Source: Pteria penguin
Lineage: Eukaryota > Mollusca > Bivalvia > Pterioida > Pteriidae
Assembly (NCBI GenBank): GCA_035048485.1
Contig: CM068582.1
Span: 33,779,596 to 33,843,595, forward strand
Length of the DNA: 64,000 bases
Direction of reading: 5' to 3'
Part shown: one piece after another, positions 1-13,013 of the stretch
Numbering within the stretch: the first letter of the stretch is position 1
Layout of the letters: every line of letters begins with the position of its first letter
Notes under the pieces: generated by a model
Database searches by the model: none
What the model was told of the DNA's origin: nothing
The model's input: only the letters and a program-made list of their open reading frames with translations
Position numbers and translations under genes: made by a program

Positions 1-520
1 ATTGTGAATAAAACTTAGGATCATGAATCTGGCGTAGCATTGTTAACTGCCATGAATATAAATTGATTGGGTTACCTCGATGAAAGCAAAGACCTGCGTT
101 GGAAACTCAACGTTCGTATAGAGACAAAATATCGTTTTAAACAATCGTACAATAAACATTCTACTGACAGGCGACTGCAGGTTGAAGAAACAAGAAGACA
201 AAAAGAAACATCAATTAGGCGTCTGTCAAAAAAAAAATTGATACAGATAAAAATAGTCACATCAACAATGAATATCTGTGCTCCGCCCTATCAATGAGAA
301 ATTCAGATTTCAAATGTGTTGTTATACCGACAAGAAAAAAAGACTAATATGAAGACACTTTATGTTCTGACACCATTGCAGACTCCCGTTATCTTTTTAT
401 GGTAAGGTGTGGCGCCCATGATGTCTTTATCAATGATAAATTGATTGATAAATCGATCTCAGTTATCCAAAATCATGATACCAAAGGGCATACCGAATCA
501 TCACAAATAATAAAAGAAGA
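1..520. other. Non-coding stretch, nothing recognised
   Basis: AT-rich sequence. A 76-codon open frame (67-297, +) is lysine- and arginine-rich, but it has no recognisable domain, no splice context and no repeat of itself elsewhere in the window, so I do not call it a gene. Confidence 0.5.
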
Positions 521-675
521 AAGAGGAGTTACTGGCTCAGTTATGTGGCAGAAGTCACCATAGAACAAACAAACAAAAACAAACCAAACGGTATCTACAT
601 AAGCAACATATGTGAACCAAAAATGGAGGAACGTCAGATGCCAGAGATCTCCTTCTAGCTAGCAACATCCGTCAA
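521..675 (-). repeat. Dispersed-repeat scraps (family A end and C1 core)
   Basis: Positions 525-562 are the reverse complement of the last 40 or so bases of the Penelope-like element at 35097-35142 (GGAGTTACTGGCTCAGTTAT and onward). Positions about 648-675 resemble, in reverse, the start of the C1 repeat core at 2275-2310 (CTAGCAACAYCCGTC). Neither piece carries coding sequence. They look like fragments left by old insertions. Confidence 0.55.
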
Positions 676-1250
676 AAACGTCCACTAGAGTTGTACATTG
701 ACCTAGCGGTTTGCATATTCCTCCAAAATTCTTTAGTCAAATATTACACGATAGATAAAAAGGTCATGTTGGAGTACGACCACTGTCAAAACAAAAAAAT
801 CAAAATACTGATATTAAGGCATCTTTAACGTGCTGGCCGTATCCTTGACATGGATTCTCATCCTATCTTTCGTTATTTAGTTAGATATCATAATGTTTCA
901 AACCAATAGTTTTACCTTTCTCTTGATTCTTATAGATATTGTATTCGACATGTCAAAATGTATCTGTTCTGTCATAATATGATTAAATGGTGCTATGATA
1001 TGTTGTGACATCTACAAGTACATGCATTGGATACAAATGCATTACATTTAGTACGCTAATGGGTTAAAAACAGTTTAATGCATTTGCTTTAACTTCTATC
1101 TACTGAATATACATTTTATAAAATCTGCTGGAAAATATACAATAGAAAATATTTCAGTTTAACTTTACCGAAGTTTCAAAAGGATCATTTTGTCCACGCC
1201 AAGCATCAGTCAAAATCTAATATTTTGTTGCTAAAAAGCATTTGAATAAA
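676..1250. other. Non-coding stretch, nothing recognised
   Basis: No open frame of note, tandem repeat or RNA-gene signature is seen here. Confidence 0.5.
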
Positions 1251-1255
1251 GTAAA

Positions 1256-1732
<477 letters not shown>

Positions 1733-2180
1733 GGTTCGTTTGTATGGTTAGGTCCCAAAATATCGGTTAACATTCTAGAAAGAGGAATCTAAAATTGTAC
1801 TATATCCCTATATCGACCATAGAAGTTCTTCAGTGACAATTTCAAACGTTTCACAATATATCCTTGTGAGAGTAGTTTCGTGGCAATAAGCCTCGCTTTC
1901 AGGACGAAATTTTCGTATTTAGAGTATATATGAGAGAGAGGAAAGTATGCTGCTTCTCAGAAAAGAGAAGTTTGTGATAATGAGATTGAAATCATCACGT
2001 TTGTCATAGAGAGAGGTCACTATTGAACCATCGTCACTAATTGATAGCAGTACATCGAAGTGTGAAGCAGAAGATGCGATCTCTGTTATATCTTTTATCT
2101 CGAGTTCCTTTGGACAAATGATGTTGAGGTGATCCTTAAATACAAGGTTGTTAATCGACAGAACGTTATCCATGTATCTG
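1733..2180 (-). pseudogene. Penelope-like reverse transcriptase C-terminus (family B remnant)
   Basis: Minus-strand translation gives the segment just after the catalytic YxDD box: LSINNLVFKDHLNII, then ELEIKDITEIASSASHFDVL, then YDKRDDFNLIITNF. This is nearly the same protein as the minus-strand copy at 47330-47860. Fingers, palm motif A and the GIPMG box are missing. A frameshift near 1915 separates the piece ending SSLSYIL from the thumb-like region that continues to about 1745. It is a dead, 5'-truncated retroelement copy joined to its own 3' tail at 1256-1732. Confidence 0.8.
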
Positions 2181-2238
2181 TACCTAAAGTTCTATACTAG
2201 AAGGTTACCTACTTTGACTTCTCCATATATATATACAT

Positions 2239-2485
2239 ATGGAATTTACACGATTTTACTCTTTCTACTGGGTATGGGTGACGGGTGTTGCTAGCAAGCA
2301 GGAGATGCTCACTCTCCCCGGGCACCTGATCTCACTCCATCGCAGGGGTTCACATATGCTCTTCAAATACACATATTTTGTTATTTTCCACTTGTTTTTC
2401 ATTTTCACTGATTTTGTATGTCCTCTGGTTTCATGATTTTTAGACTTATGGTTTGGATTTACCCATCATCTTTACACTACAGATG
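2239..2485 (+). repeat. Dispersed repeat C1, copy 1
   Basis: About 230 bp that recurs in inverted orientation at 10078-10250. Shared landmarks are the core GGGCACCTGATCTCACTCCA, then TTCACATATGCTCTTCAA and a 3' part with TGTATGTCCTCTGG and CATCATCTTTACA. A 65-codon open frame across it is not conserved as protein. It is non-autonomous, and its relationship to family B tails is limited to the short core. Confidence 0.75.
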
Positions 2486-3390
2486 TTAATCATGGACAAT
2501 AACTGTCGTTATAAAGTCGATACAAGTAAGTGAATGAGGTATATAGAATATAAGTCTACAGATGTTAATCATGGACAATTAGTGTCGTTATAAAGTCGAT
2601 ACCAGTACGTGAATGAGGTATATAAAATATAAGTCTACAGTTGTTAATCATGGACAATTAGTGTCGTTATAAAGTCGATACCAGTAAGTGAATGAGGTAT
2701 ATAGAATATAAGTCTACAGATGTTAATCATAGACAATAGTGTCCTTATAAAGTCGATACCAGTAAGTGAATGAGGTATATAGAATATAAGTCTACAGATG
2801 TTAATCATGGACAATTAGTGTCCTTATAAAGTCGATACCAGTAAGTGAATGAGGTATATAGAATATAAGTCTACAGATGTTAATCATAGACAATTAATGT
2901 CGTTATAAAGTCGATACCAGTAAGTGAATGAGGTATATAGAATATAAGTTTACAGATGTTAATCATAGACAATTAGTGTCGTTATAAAGTCGATACCAGT
3001 AAGTGAATGAGGTATATAGAATATAAGTCTACAGATGTTAATCATAGACAATTAGTGTCGTTATAAAGTCGATACCAGTAAGTGAATGAGGTATATAGAA
3101 TATAAGTCTACAGATGTTAATCATAGACAATAGTGTCGTTATAAAGTCGATACCAGTAAGTGAATGAGGTATATAGAATATAAGTCTACAGACGTTAATC
3201 ATGGACAATTAGTGTTGCTATAAAGTGGATGTCAGAACGTGGATGAGGTATACAGAATTCAAGAAGTACTTTCTTACAATTAGTGTGGTTATGAGGCCAA
3301 TATATTAAACGTGAATGCAGTATATTCAGTAGAAGTTTAGAATGATGAATCATTTACAACAAGTCATAATAAAGTCAATATCAGTAAGAC
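2478..3390 (+). repeat. 79-bp tandem repeat (minisatellite)
   Basis: About ten near-identical units start at 2481, 2560, 2639, 2718, 2796, 2875, 2954, 3033, 3112 and 3190. One or two decayed units run to about 3390. Each full unit contains AGATGTTAATCATGGACAAT, a central ATAAAGTCGATACCAGTAAG and GAATGAGGTATATAGAATAT. The middle units are the most alike and the outer ones diverge, as expected for expansion by unequal exchange. The array begins directly against the C1 repeat. Confidence 0.96.
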
Positions 3391-3394
3391 ACGA

Positions 3395-4050
3395 TTGACA
3401 TTTACTGACTATGATGAAAAAAAAAAAAACGCCTGCAAGAAATAACAAAAAAGAGGAAGATATTTGTTATTATATTTATTTATTCAGTTATAGTTGATTT
3501 GTTTTGATGGCAAAGTAAATTTTATTTTTTATATTTCTACATTTAAAAGTAAAATTTGAAACATTAATCTAAATTAAAATTTCAATGCTGCGTACGCTTC
3601 TATTGTTTTGTGAGTTTTTAAACAATTGATTGATGTAGTTTAAAATTAAATTTACAATTCTCTGCAAGTTATTAATTCATAAATGTATTATTGATTTACA
3701 GTCTTTATTTACATCTTTAAGTGTAGACTTGTAAAAGCTTTATACTCACACGTGTATTTGCAATACATTGTTCGTGTAGGTATCTGTCAGTTAATACATA
3801 TATATATATACGGGAGAAATATGTGGACAGTGTAGATTAAGAAATCAATCGACGATGAATTTTATTTTGTTAGCAAATGACGATAAATCTGATATGGACA
3901 TCGATATTGTTTATATCATTGTTTTTGTTCCGTAATTAGTTCTTTATCCTCAAGATGGGAAGCAGGGTATCTTATCTTCAGAGACGAAATACTGTACAAC
4001 ATCATCGTGAAAATGCATACATCATCCTAAAAATCACACAAATTGAGTAC
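3395..4050. other. Non-coding stretch
   Basis: AT-rich with a short TATATATATATA run near 3799. No gene or recognised repeat is seen. Confidence 0.5.
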
Positions 4051-4054
4051 CGTT

Positions 4055-4135
4055 TGTTACTCAATTGACCGTCCTGATTCGGTATCGCATTTGTCGTACA
4101 ATCAATATTTTTATAGTGTAATTTTGTGTAGATGT
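4055..4135 (+). mobile_element. Family A retroelement 3' tail fragment
   Basis: TTGACCGTCCTGATTCGGTATCG, then a TACAATCAATATTTTTATAGTG stretch, matches the tail of the Penelope-like element at 34996-35060 and, in reverse, 48755-48810 and 22245-22300. Only about 80 bp survive. Confidence 0.65.
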
Positions 4136-4824
4136 CTTTCCTTTTCCCTTGTAAATGTGTCGTTCACTTAATATCCTATATTATACATAATTGAAAAGAA
4201 AAAAATTAAACTGTAGCTCTCTACATTTTAATGAACATAAATCAATGTCCTAATAATCACAAAAAAAGAGATTTGTAAGATGAGGTATCTTATACATGAA
4301 ACCATGTTCAACACTTATTTGATTCATGGTGTCAAATGGAAAGAAATGATCAATTTTGAGGAAACAATCATGCACGATCAGGAGATTATCAATGAAACTT
4401 ATTACCATACGTCATATTATGTGGTTCATTGATTAATGTGATCGGCAATCAAAATATATGTCTCCCATAATGAGCACTTCACAAAAAAATGAATCATTTA
4501 AGCACTTATTTTTGTCTTCTTTAACCTTTAATCAAATATTGATCACGATATGATCAGGGGATTTTTCCCTCAAATGGTGATTCCTGATTGAAGTTCTCAG
4601 GATTTGATGCTCCAGTGGATAGTGTCCTTGAACTTTCTATGGTTAGACGTTGATATTTGCTTTGATATGCAACTACAAAAATGTACATACATGTGTAGTA
4701 AATATCAGAATGTATATAGGGATCCAAAATATAGTCTTCAAAAGCTACGGTAAAACCAAAAGTTAATAAATTATTCTAAAACGAAGGAGGATTCCTTAAT
4801 TCATACCTCTGTCCTTTTTTCTTT

Positions 4825-4863
<39 letters not shown>

Positions 4864-4915
4864 TTTTTGGTAGATGTCTTTGTCTGCTCTTGAAATATAT
4901 ATACTTAAGATTTTT
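4136..4915. other. Non-coding stretch with poly-T
   Basis: No gene is seen. A T-run of about 36 bases lies at 4827-4862. Confidence 0.5.
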
Positions 4916-5020
4916 ACAGTTTCGGTCTAGAGCATCACTGAAGAAACATAAGTTGTCGAAATGCTTATGTGGTCCACTAAATTAATACAGGTATAAATCT
5001 TCTGATATTTATAATATACA
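4916..5020 (+). repeat. Fragment of the hammerhead-like dispersed repeat
   Basis: TCTAGAGCATCACTGAAGAA, then TTGTCGAAATGC, then CTTCTGATATTTATAATA parallels the region at 43080-43160 and part of 42670-42740. These belong to the multi-unit repeat at 42500-43330. The conserved GTCGAAATGC block is intact here, but the part holding the CTGCTGGTGGA box is absent. Confidence 0.5.
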
Positions 5021-7465
5021 TGTAATTTAGTGTACACGCATTGTTATATGACTTGTGCAGACACTACAGTTACAGTATGTGTGTGTGTGTGTATCGTTGC
5101 AGTTAACGCCTACTGCAAGACATTCTCCTTAAATTTACATGTGCAATACATTGATATATTCAATCTATTGCAATATTGACTCTAAGTAGTCCTCCAAAGG
5201 GAAGTCCGGTACATTACAAACACTCTTTGCAGTATACAATGTTTATGTTCTTCAACTTATATTGTAATATTGATTGATTTGTCTTTTATTGAACTTTTTA
5301 TAAAAGAAAAGTCAATAACTGTATATTCCTAAAGTTTATTAAATATTAAGTAGTTGATTTTAATACAATATAATTTGAATATTCAGATGATGATTAAATT
5401 CCATAAATTTATCCAAATTTAATCAAACTAAATACGTAAAAAATTAGCAAAAATAATAAAAATAACAAATAAATAAATAAAATTGGGGTGAAAAGAAAAT
5501 GTACCCAAAACAGTGAGTGAGATTAGGTACCGAGAGAAAGAAAGCATTTTCTATTTCCTAGCAGCACCCGTCATTTAAGTACAGTAGAATTATGATGAAG
5601 TTTTACCACTTATCAAATGCATTCTTATATTATTATTTTTTAACCAATTTTCATTTATCTTAAATGCCAGATCATGCTTTAATGTGTACCTTGATAGTTT
5701 ATTTACAAGATGCATGTTGTTATAAAAACTTTTCTTTGATGTATGTTCATAAACACCTTGCGGTTTACCTTTGCACAGTTATGAAATTCAATAGTTTTCT
5801 CCATGATCAGAATCATTTTTCTACATGTGGTTCTTGTTTACAATTATGTACATATCAGCATTACTATTAACACCGTGAATACCAATGAAATCAACGATCA
5901 CGACTGATTGATTAATCTGTTGCCAAATCCATAAAATTCGATACACCCAATAACCACATTGGATTATCTATATGGTTTTGCAATTAATAAAGTATTGTAT
6001 TTTTCATTCCGTCATTTAAATGTAAACATGTTATTTACATATGCATTCTAGGGATATCTCCGAGCCAAGTTGTTAATTACATTGAGGTTTGATTCGTGTA
6101 TGCATAATTATGATAGAGAAAAGTTATCGTTCCACGCCTCATTCGTTATGTTATATTGTATGTTTGCAATGTATCTGAATGATGGATGGTGGTGAAAGGT
6201 TTCATTTAAAGGAATAGAAAAATAATAAGATAGGATTTTTAAATCGGATAAATTGAAAGGGTTACCAATCTACATTGTAAAATTCACTTCAGATTAACTC
6301 AAAGAGAAACCCCTTTGGAACATAAAAACGTCCTATTCCCGAGTATAGAACACTCAATTGGTATGAATAATCAGTTTACGAGTCCTATCATTCCAATATC
6401 AGTGATATTGCACAACAAAATAAATCATTTATGTGTTAAAAAGAAAGATCAACAAAGCAGTCTGTAATAAACACATATGTTACATAACAATAATTCTGTA
6501 AATTGTGGACTGGAAATCACATGGTAATAAAGAAAGCATTAAAATCATTAGTCAACAGGAGCGAAGTTCAGATTCTAGTCCGTTGTCATTAGTGTTAACC
6601 TCCAAAAATGCATTCCAATATCAGATAACTTTTAAGGTTCATGCAGTGCCACGACAAAAAAAAATTAAAAATACATAAGAAATTGTGAAGAATTACCTTC
6701 GGATTAGCATTTCATTGTTAATATTTCAACATTAAAACGAATACAAACCCCAATTTAAAACTTTCAATTACAATGTCTATGATCTGTGTTGAATTCTAAT
6801 TTGTACTTCTATCTTCTAAGCTTACCTCGGGGTACCGAGCTGCTGAAGGAGGAAAGGTTTGAGCGTATAGGACTCCTCAATTTCTTCATTTCTAAGAGGT
6901 CAATGATTACCAATTGCTTATTCTGTATTTATATTGATATATTTCACATAAACTTACTTTACTACAATAAATGTTAATTTCATTATTTTTTATATATCAC
7001 TATGCGATATATTTTTTTTCTATCTTTTTTTAACATTTTTCATTTTGTGTAGCATGGATATATATTCAATTTAATGAATATGATAAAGTACACTTAAAGA
7101 TTCCTCAAACTGAATACTTAACCATAGAATGTGCTTATGAAAAAAAGAATATGCCAATGCAACGTACTAGTAACATGCAATTTCTTTGGATGATGAAAGT
7201 AAATCAGAGGCATGTAAAAAGCCGATTACACGCTGCAAATTTTAAATTGTATTAAAGCGTGTTACGGATGCCTGTCAATGTAAACGATATAGCAGATCTC
7301 GATAACGCGCGTACACGTTGGGGCTGACTCTAGTTGATCTACCACGATATTTTTACTATTCCGAAAATTTAAGTTGGATTTAGTGTACAGGAAATATTAG
7401 ACAAGATGATAATTACAACATATAGTAGACTCTGAAAGGGCTGATGATTTTTTTTACCAGGTAGG
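5021..7465. other. Non-coding stretch, nothing recognised
   Basis: Open frames at 5664-5870 and 6786-6977 are short, without domain, signal peptide or splice context. A short (TG)n lies near 5078-5091. I see no gene. Confidence 0.5.
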
Positions 7466-8520
7466 CTACTGTAGATCTATATAGATTAGAACGCGCGCGT
7501 GCAGACAACACAAATTTTTAACATAATTCCCTTCAGTATCTATACACTTTTGCCAGCGATGTTTAAGGGCCTCAGTGCCATTTTTAAAGAAGTCCATTTC
7601 TTGACCAATCAGAACATCCTCCACTGCATGTATGAAGTCATAATCTGATTGAAAGTGGATACCGGAAATTACCGTTTTCAGTTTTGGAAATAGATGGAGC
7701 GAGATCAAGCGAATAATGCAGATGCTCAATCAATTTAAAGCCACAATCGTTAATGGCAGCCATGACAATGACAGACTTGTGAACAGGGTTATTGCCCTGG
7801 TGGAAGAATACACCTATAATAAGTTTTCGGCGGCGCTTGAGTTTGATACTCTCGTGTAACTGCCTCAAAAGTGATACATAGTATTTGTCATTGACTGTTT
7901 GTCTCTTTCGGAGATAATCTACTATCAGAATACCATCACCAGCCCAGATACCGAGGCCATACCCTTTCTAGCTGATGAAACACTCTTTGCCTTCTTTGGC
8001 CGGACGAACAAGGGTGCTTCCATTGTTTAGACTGTTGTTTGGCCTCTGGAGTGAAATGATTGACCTACGTTTCATCCATAGCAACACAATTCTGAAGAAA
8101 GTTAGGAAAATCTACCTTTAAAAGGTTCAGATTAGCACGCGACAAAGTGCGTCTGTGTGCTTCCGATCAACTGTCAGAAGTCTTGGTACCTAACAAGCTG
8201 AAAACTTTCTCACTGAGAGAACCTCTGTCAGAATGGAATGTACTCTGGCTATGTATCTTTCTGTAACTTGCATGCCAGTCATAACAATATCATAGATTCT
8301 TTTTACCATTTCTGGGGATGTAACAGTGACAGGCCTTCCAGGACGGGGTAGATACTCAAGGCTCTTCTTGTCGCCCTTAAATTCCGCCACCCATCTGTTT
8401 AATGTAGCATACGAAGGGACATCTTTCCCTAGTGTTGCTACCAAATTAGTATGGATATCCTTAGTTGCTAAACCTTTCAAATATTGGATCACTGTTCTTT
8501 TACCCATTTTGTTCATTTTG
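7466..8520 (-). pseudogene. Mariner-family transposase, inactivated
   Basis: Minus-strand frames together cover most of a mariner/Tc1 transposase. The N-terminal part (8190-8516) holds the paired helix-turn-helix region (YLKGLATKDIHTNL, then TLNRWVAEFKGDKKSLE, then PRPGRPVTVTSPEMV). Next come an MDET..VNHFTPEAKQQS segment, where a TAG replaces the Trp codon near 8066, and FHQGNNPVHKS (in 7638-7868), where the catalytic Asp of the usual DNAPVH box is Gly. LDLAPS retains the third Asp. The C-terminal FPKLKTVISG...HRWQKCIDTEG lies in another frame (7466-7729). Several frameshifts and stops, plus the lost catalytic Asp, mean it cannot transpose itself. I could not define terminal inverted repeats. 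Confidence 0.9.
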
Positions 8521-8564
8521 CAAAAGTCACTCTTTGTTTATTTTAAAGTGCTACCTCGTTGATA

Positions 8565-10075
8565 TAAACTGACCAAATGACACCAGTCCGAGTACATGTC
8601 CTTAAATAGAAAGGGATTAATTTCGATGAAAAAGGAAATCCATGCAAACCTCCTTCAATACGAGGCTCACAAAATATCAGTCAGCTAACGTGTCGTCCTA
8701 TTACACATCGGAAATTAAAAAAAACACATGCAAGTTATCCCCTAAATATACACATTTTTCAGGGCAACAAATTCTAAACTTATGATTTAATATGATTGAC
8801 ATATTGAAGTTTCCATATTTCCTTTACTGCAAACGTCGTAAAACAAATATTAATGAATATAATTGATAAATCATATTATTCATTTCTTCATATAATAGTA
8901 AAATCCATTTGATTCCTGATTGTTTCTAGACAAAAAGATTATCAATTTAAGACTTTAATGCCCTTTTTCTTGTCAAGATAAGGAGTTTCACTGTGTTATT
9001 TAAACTGTATGTTTTATAGAAGACTTCTCACTTTTGAAATGATTGAATGGTACGAAAACATTACCATATCACAATTAGGCACGGCAGCAAGGTCAACTGA
9101 ATGATGTATACCATGACGCAATTCAACATAGTATTTAGAATGATTAAAACATTTTCCCCTATTAACTCATGCTGAACAGAATGTTCATATCAACATCAAG
9201 AGCAATATGTCTAGGTGTAGTTCAGCCTGTTCTAACTGACATATTTTATAATACTGCCATAATAATATACGATTGAATTCTATGAATTGTAATATAATGC
9301 TTGAATTTCCATGAAGAATACAAATTGTTTTATTACCTTATATATGTCGTCATTGTCATAACATGATATATTTGTGTTAAACCATTATTTAAGTCACATC
9401 AAAGTTCACTCATTGATTTAACATCATGAAGCAAAATACTCACCTTTCTCACCTATTAAGCGTGTATGAAACTAAAAAAGATTGGGAATGGATTATTCGG
9501 TGAAGAAATAAAGGACGAAAATACAACGGGAAATGTCACTCATTTCGTAAAAAGTACAATAGAAATACATAAAAAGATAACATCAGTTTTAACCATATGT
9601 TAATTGATGGGAAAACTAGAGAATCTGTTTAGTTCGTATTAAGTTTGTATTTCCATTTATTCTATACACGGGGGTTACCTTGCAATAATTTTGGATACTG
9701 ACGTACTGATCGGGTTGTTAGTATCCTATCTATTCATATAATGGTCAAAGTATACAAGCATAACAATGTCCTGTCGAAATCACTCACTTGGTAATTGTAA
9801 ACCCTACATTTGGTGTTTGACATATTTAATACTTACATTTGCTACATATACTGGCAAAATTCCAGCAAAGTAGAAATGATACACATTTATATATTGAACT
9901 GCCTTAAAATAAACTGACCAGCAGCATATAATCCGTATATACCTTAATATTGAAAGTTAACCCCCCCCCCCTTACGCACACACATTGTGATTTAACGTGA
10001 CAAATTGTTTTTAGTTTCAATTTTTATTATTGCTATTATGTACATGCCTTTTGTTCATCACTACACAATTTAATA
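8565..10075. other. Non-coding stretch, nothing recognised
   Basis: No convincing open frame. An 11-base C homopolymer lies at 9961-9971. Confidence 0.5.
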
Positions 10076-10077
10076 CA

Positions 10078-10250
10078 AATAATGTAAAGATGATGGATAA
10101 ATCCAAAGCACAAGTCCAAAAATCATAAAACCAGAGGACATACAAAATCAAGGAAAATGAAAAACAAATGAAAAATAACAAAATATGTCTACTTGAAGAG
10201 CATATGTGAACCCCTGTGATGGAGTGAGATCAGGTGCCCGGGGATGAAAC
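10078..10250 (-). repeat. Dispersed repeat C1, copy 2 (inverted)
   Basis: The reverse complement matches 2310-2485 along nearly its whole length: core CCCCGGGCACCTGATCTCAC, TTCACATATGCTCTTCAA, TGTATGTCCTCTGGTTT, TCATCTTTACA. The part upstream of the core is missing. Confidence 0.75.
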
Positions 10251-10254
10251 ATGT

Positions 10255-11310
10255 TTCGTTTCTGAATTATTATTATCAGATTATAACCGAGACCCGTTAT
10301 GTCCTAAAAGAAAAATCGATTAAAAGTATCGTATCTGAAACTTTTTCAATGCGATGAGAAATCAAATTCAGGTCAACTACACAAAATATCTTAAACGAAA
10401 AATAGATCTTAACTACACAGGATCAATGCTTAGAAACGAAAATCGTAAACGGAATCACGGCTCATTAAACTGTGAACGTAGGTTTTCAGATAGAGTAAGC
10501 ATCTATAACTACAGTGCACAATTCAGTTGTTTAGTTCCATCGCCTTTGTCGTAGGTATAAACCCTCATTCCTAGGGTAAAAGAAAAATAACTATGATAAA
10601 ATAACTGCACATTTCATATTGAGATCTTTTGTCTAGTACTTTTGCTTTGGACCACTCCTAGATATCATTAAATCCTTTTTGGTCCACGTTTTCAAATGTT
10701 GCTCTTATCTATCATTATTTTATTATATCTTAAATGTAGTTGCTTTCATCAAAATAAATTCATTTACAGGCAGGCCAACAATGCAAAATTATATAATTAG
10801 CTTAAATTAACACAGAATTATTCATACTTGAAAAATGTAGAAATTGCAAAAAGTAAAAATGAGAGACATTCTTCATCACTACTACAGAAATATATCTTAG
10901 TGTAAAAACAAAAGTTACGTGCGTTACGCTTATACAAACAAAATTTCCAACTTAACAACCATGCTACAATCATCAAAGTGAAAGTCAACAATGAAAATAC
11001 ATACATATCTTATTGAAACATTTCCTATTTCCAGCAAGCACCCATCCTTTACCACAGTAGGTAGTTAGTGTTTGTCTCACGACGGTGGGCGATCTATATT
11101 TCCTGTCCCGATGTACATGACTTATGATAATATTAGGGAGACATGGCACAGCTTGTACAAGGCCATTACTGAATGTATTAATCCTGCACTGAAAGATCCG
11201 TGAATCTATGCTACAATGTCATTATTCGAGGTTCTGGTCACGTTTACTGCAAAGGTGTGTGTAATGACGTGATAAATGAGATTTTCGAATATGTGTCTAC
11301 TATAAGAATA
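10255..11310. other. Non-coding stretch, nothing recognised
   Basis: Open frames at 10354-10554 (+) and 10818-11006 (-) are short and domain-free. No RNA gene or tandem repeat is seen. Confidence 0.5.
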
Positions 11311-11313
11311 TTT

Positions 11314-11373
<60 letters not shown>

Positions 11374-11475
11374 AGGATGAGACGAGGATCTGTCCTTTTA
11401 TTCTGACGGTGATTCGAACCCAGAATTAATAGACTACAGAGAGGCTGGAATGTGTTTCACAACACCACTAAACCC
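11314..11475 (-). mobile_element. tRNA-derived SINE head with (CAT)n tail
   Basis: On the minus strand, 11475 to 11395 reads as a tRNA-like segment with a clear B-box (GGGTTCGAATCACC) preceded by CTCTGTAGTCTATTAATTCT. It is followed by GACAGATCCTCGTCTCATCC and then a pure CAT/ATC repeat (11314-11372). That order, tRNA-like head then simple-repeat tail, fits a SINE better than an independent microsatellite. The A-box is poor, and I did not recognise the family. Confidence 0.5.
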
Positions 11476-11479
11476 AAAT

Positions 11480-12900
11480 AATAGCTAAATGATAAAGAAA
11501 TACAAATGGCTATCAATGGATTTATAGTCCCGAGACCATCCTCACTTATATGTTATATGTTATATGTTATATGACGTTGACCTATTAACCCAAAGTCAAA
11601 AAGGTTCTTTATTGTTTAATAGGTCAGTCAATGACCTTTTGTAATATTCTGGAACTAGAATTTCATTAATTTGAATTTCATGAATTTAAGCAAACTTTTT
11701 ATTTAGTTATAGTTCCTCAAGAAATAATTCTAACTTATTAATGACCTGTAACCTTTGATTTCAAAACTTAAACGGTTCTTTTTTCTTCATGGGGACTTTC
11801 AATGAAGTTCAAAAGTATTGGTAGGATACAAATCATGGTCTGGAAATATTTTTCACACATCAATTATCTTTAACCTTGCCCTTTTGATTCTAAAATCTTA
11901 TGGGTAATCATCAACTAGTAGTTGGTTTCATTAATCTATCTCAAAAATTGTAGGATCTGTATTCTAACCTGTAAATCAGGAAAACGTCTGCAGAATTAGG
12001 ATTGTTGGGTAACCAAGAACTTTGGATAAACTGGAAATAGGGTCAAATGCCACTAAAGAATGGACTCCATCTACTCACTAATCACAAAGAACAAAGAGTA
12101 ACAATGCATGGATAAAGGTCCCATTTTCTATGAAGCTTCAAAGAGTAACAAATGCAGGGATAAAGGACCCACTTTCTATGAAAGTGCTTTCATCGGTGTA
12201 TATGTACATTTTTATGAACGCGATGTAAGACACAGAAGTATATCCAAACACAAAAACGCAAGTAATTGACATTCAAAACTCAATACATGTTACATTTTCA
12301 TAGAGAAAAAGGAACTTGTAAGGAAGAATACAGTGCTTTAAAGTATAGAGGTAATGGTATTATGTTTGTCGTCGTTGACCTAAACAGGATTTCTTCCTTA
12401 ACATTTTTGGTTTCTATTTTCATCACAATCATTGCTGATAGGTTAAAATATAAATTGATAACGCAAAAGCTGATACACTTTAATAAAGTATAACGTCATT
12501 TATGCATCACTATGACGTCAAGTCATTAATTCAATTGTATATTTTGCCATTAATGGTATCTGTCAATGACGATGATAAATGAATGGTCAGTCATACAATG
12601 TTCCTTTTACGCCACTATCAGTGCTTTAATGGTATTGAAATGTTTCTAATTTCTACAATAATAAACATATGATTACAATTGTTAAAATATTATCCACATG
12701 ATTCATATGATTGACCATGTGTTATAGATGATAGATTCAGCCTAACTACTGGAGCTGTAACATTGGATGGCTAAAAGGAAAGCGTTCATCCAAAAAAGAA
12801 ATATGTAACGTATGAGATGTGAAGTTAATATCACGTTTCCTTACAATGGTGTAAACTTGGAAAGATGTATTGGTTTTGGGCTCCTATCTACATCGTAATC
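11480..12900. other. Non-coding stretch with two small duplications
   Basis: A heptamer repeat (TTATATG) lies at about 11549-11574. A 45-bp direct duplication lies at 12091-12135 and 12139-12183 (CAAAGAGTAACAA...GGATAAAGG...). The 75-codon frame at 12266-12493 has no recognisable feature. Confidence 0.6.
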
Positions 12901-12906
12901 ATTGAT

Positions 12907-13013
12907 TTTTTTTTTTATTTTATTATTAATATTCGTTATTTAATTTATTTATTCTTTATTTTATTTTTATCTTTCTTTTTTATTTATTAATTTTTTTAGG
13001 GGGGGGGGGGGGG
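12907..13013. repeat. T/A-rich low complexity ending in G15
   Basis: About 90 bases of T/A-rich sequence are followed by a 15-base G run (12999-13013). Confidence 0.9.

Noticed and set aside
67..297. 76-codon basic frame near the left edge
   Set aside because: No domain, no promoter or splice context, and no start context to support it.
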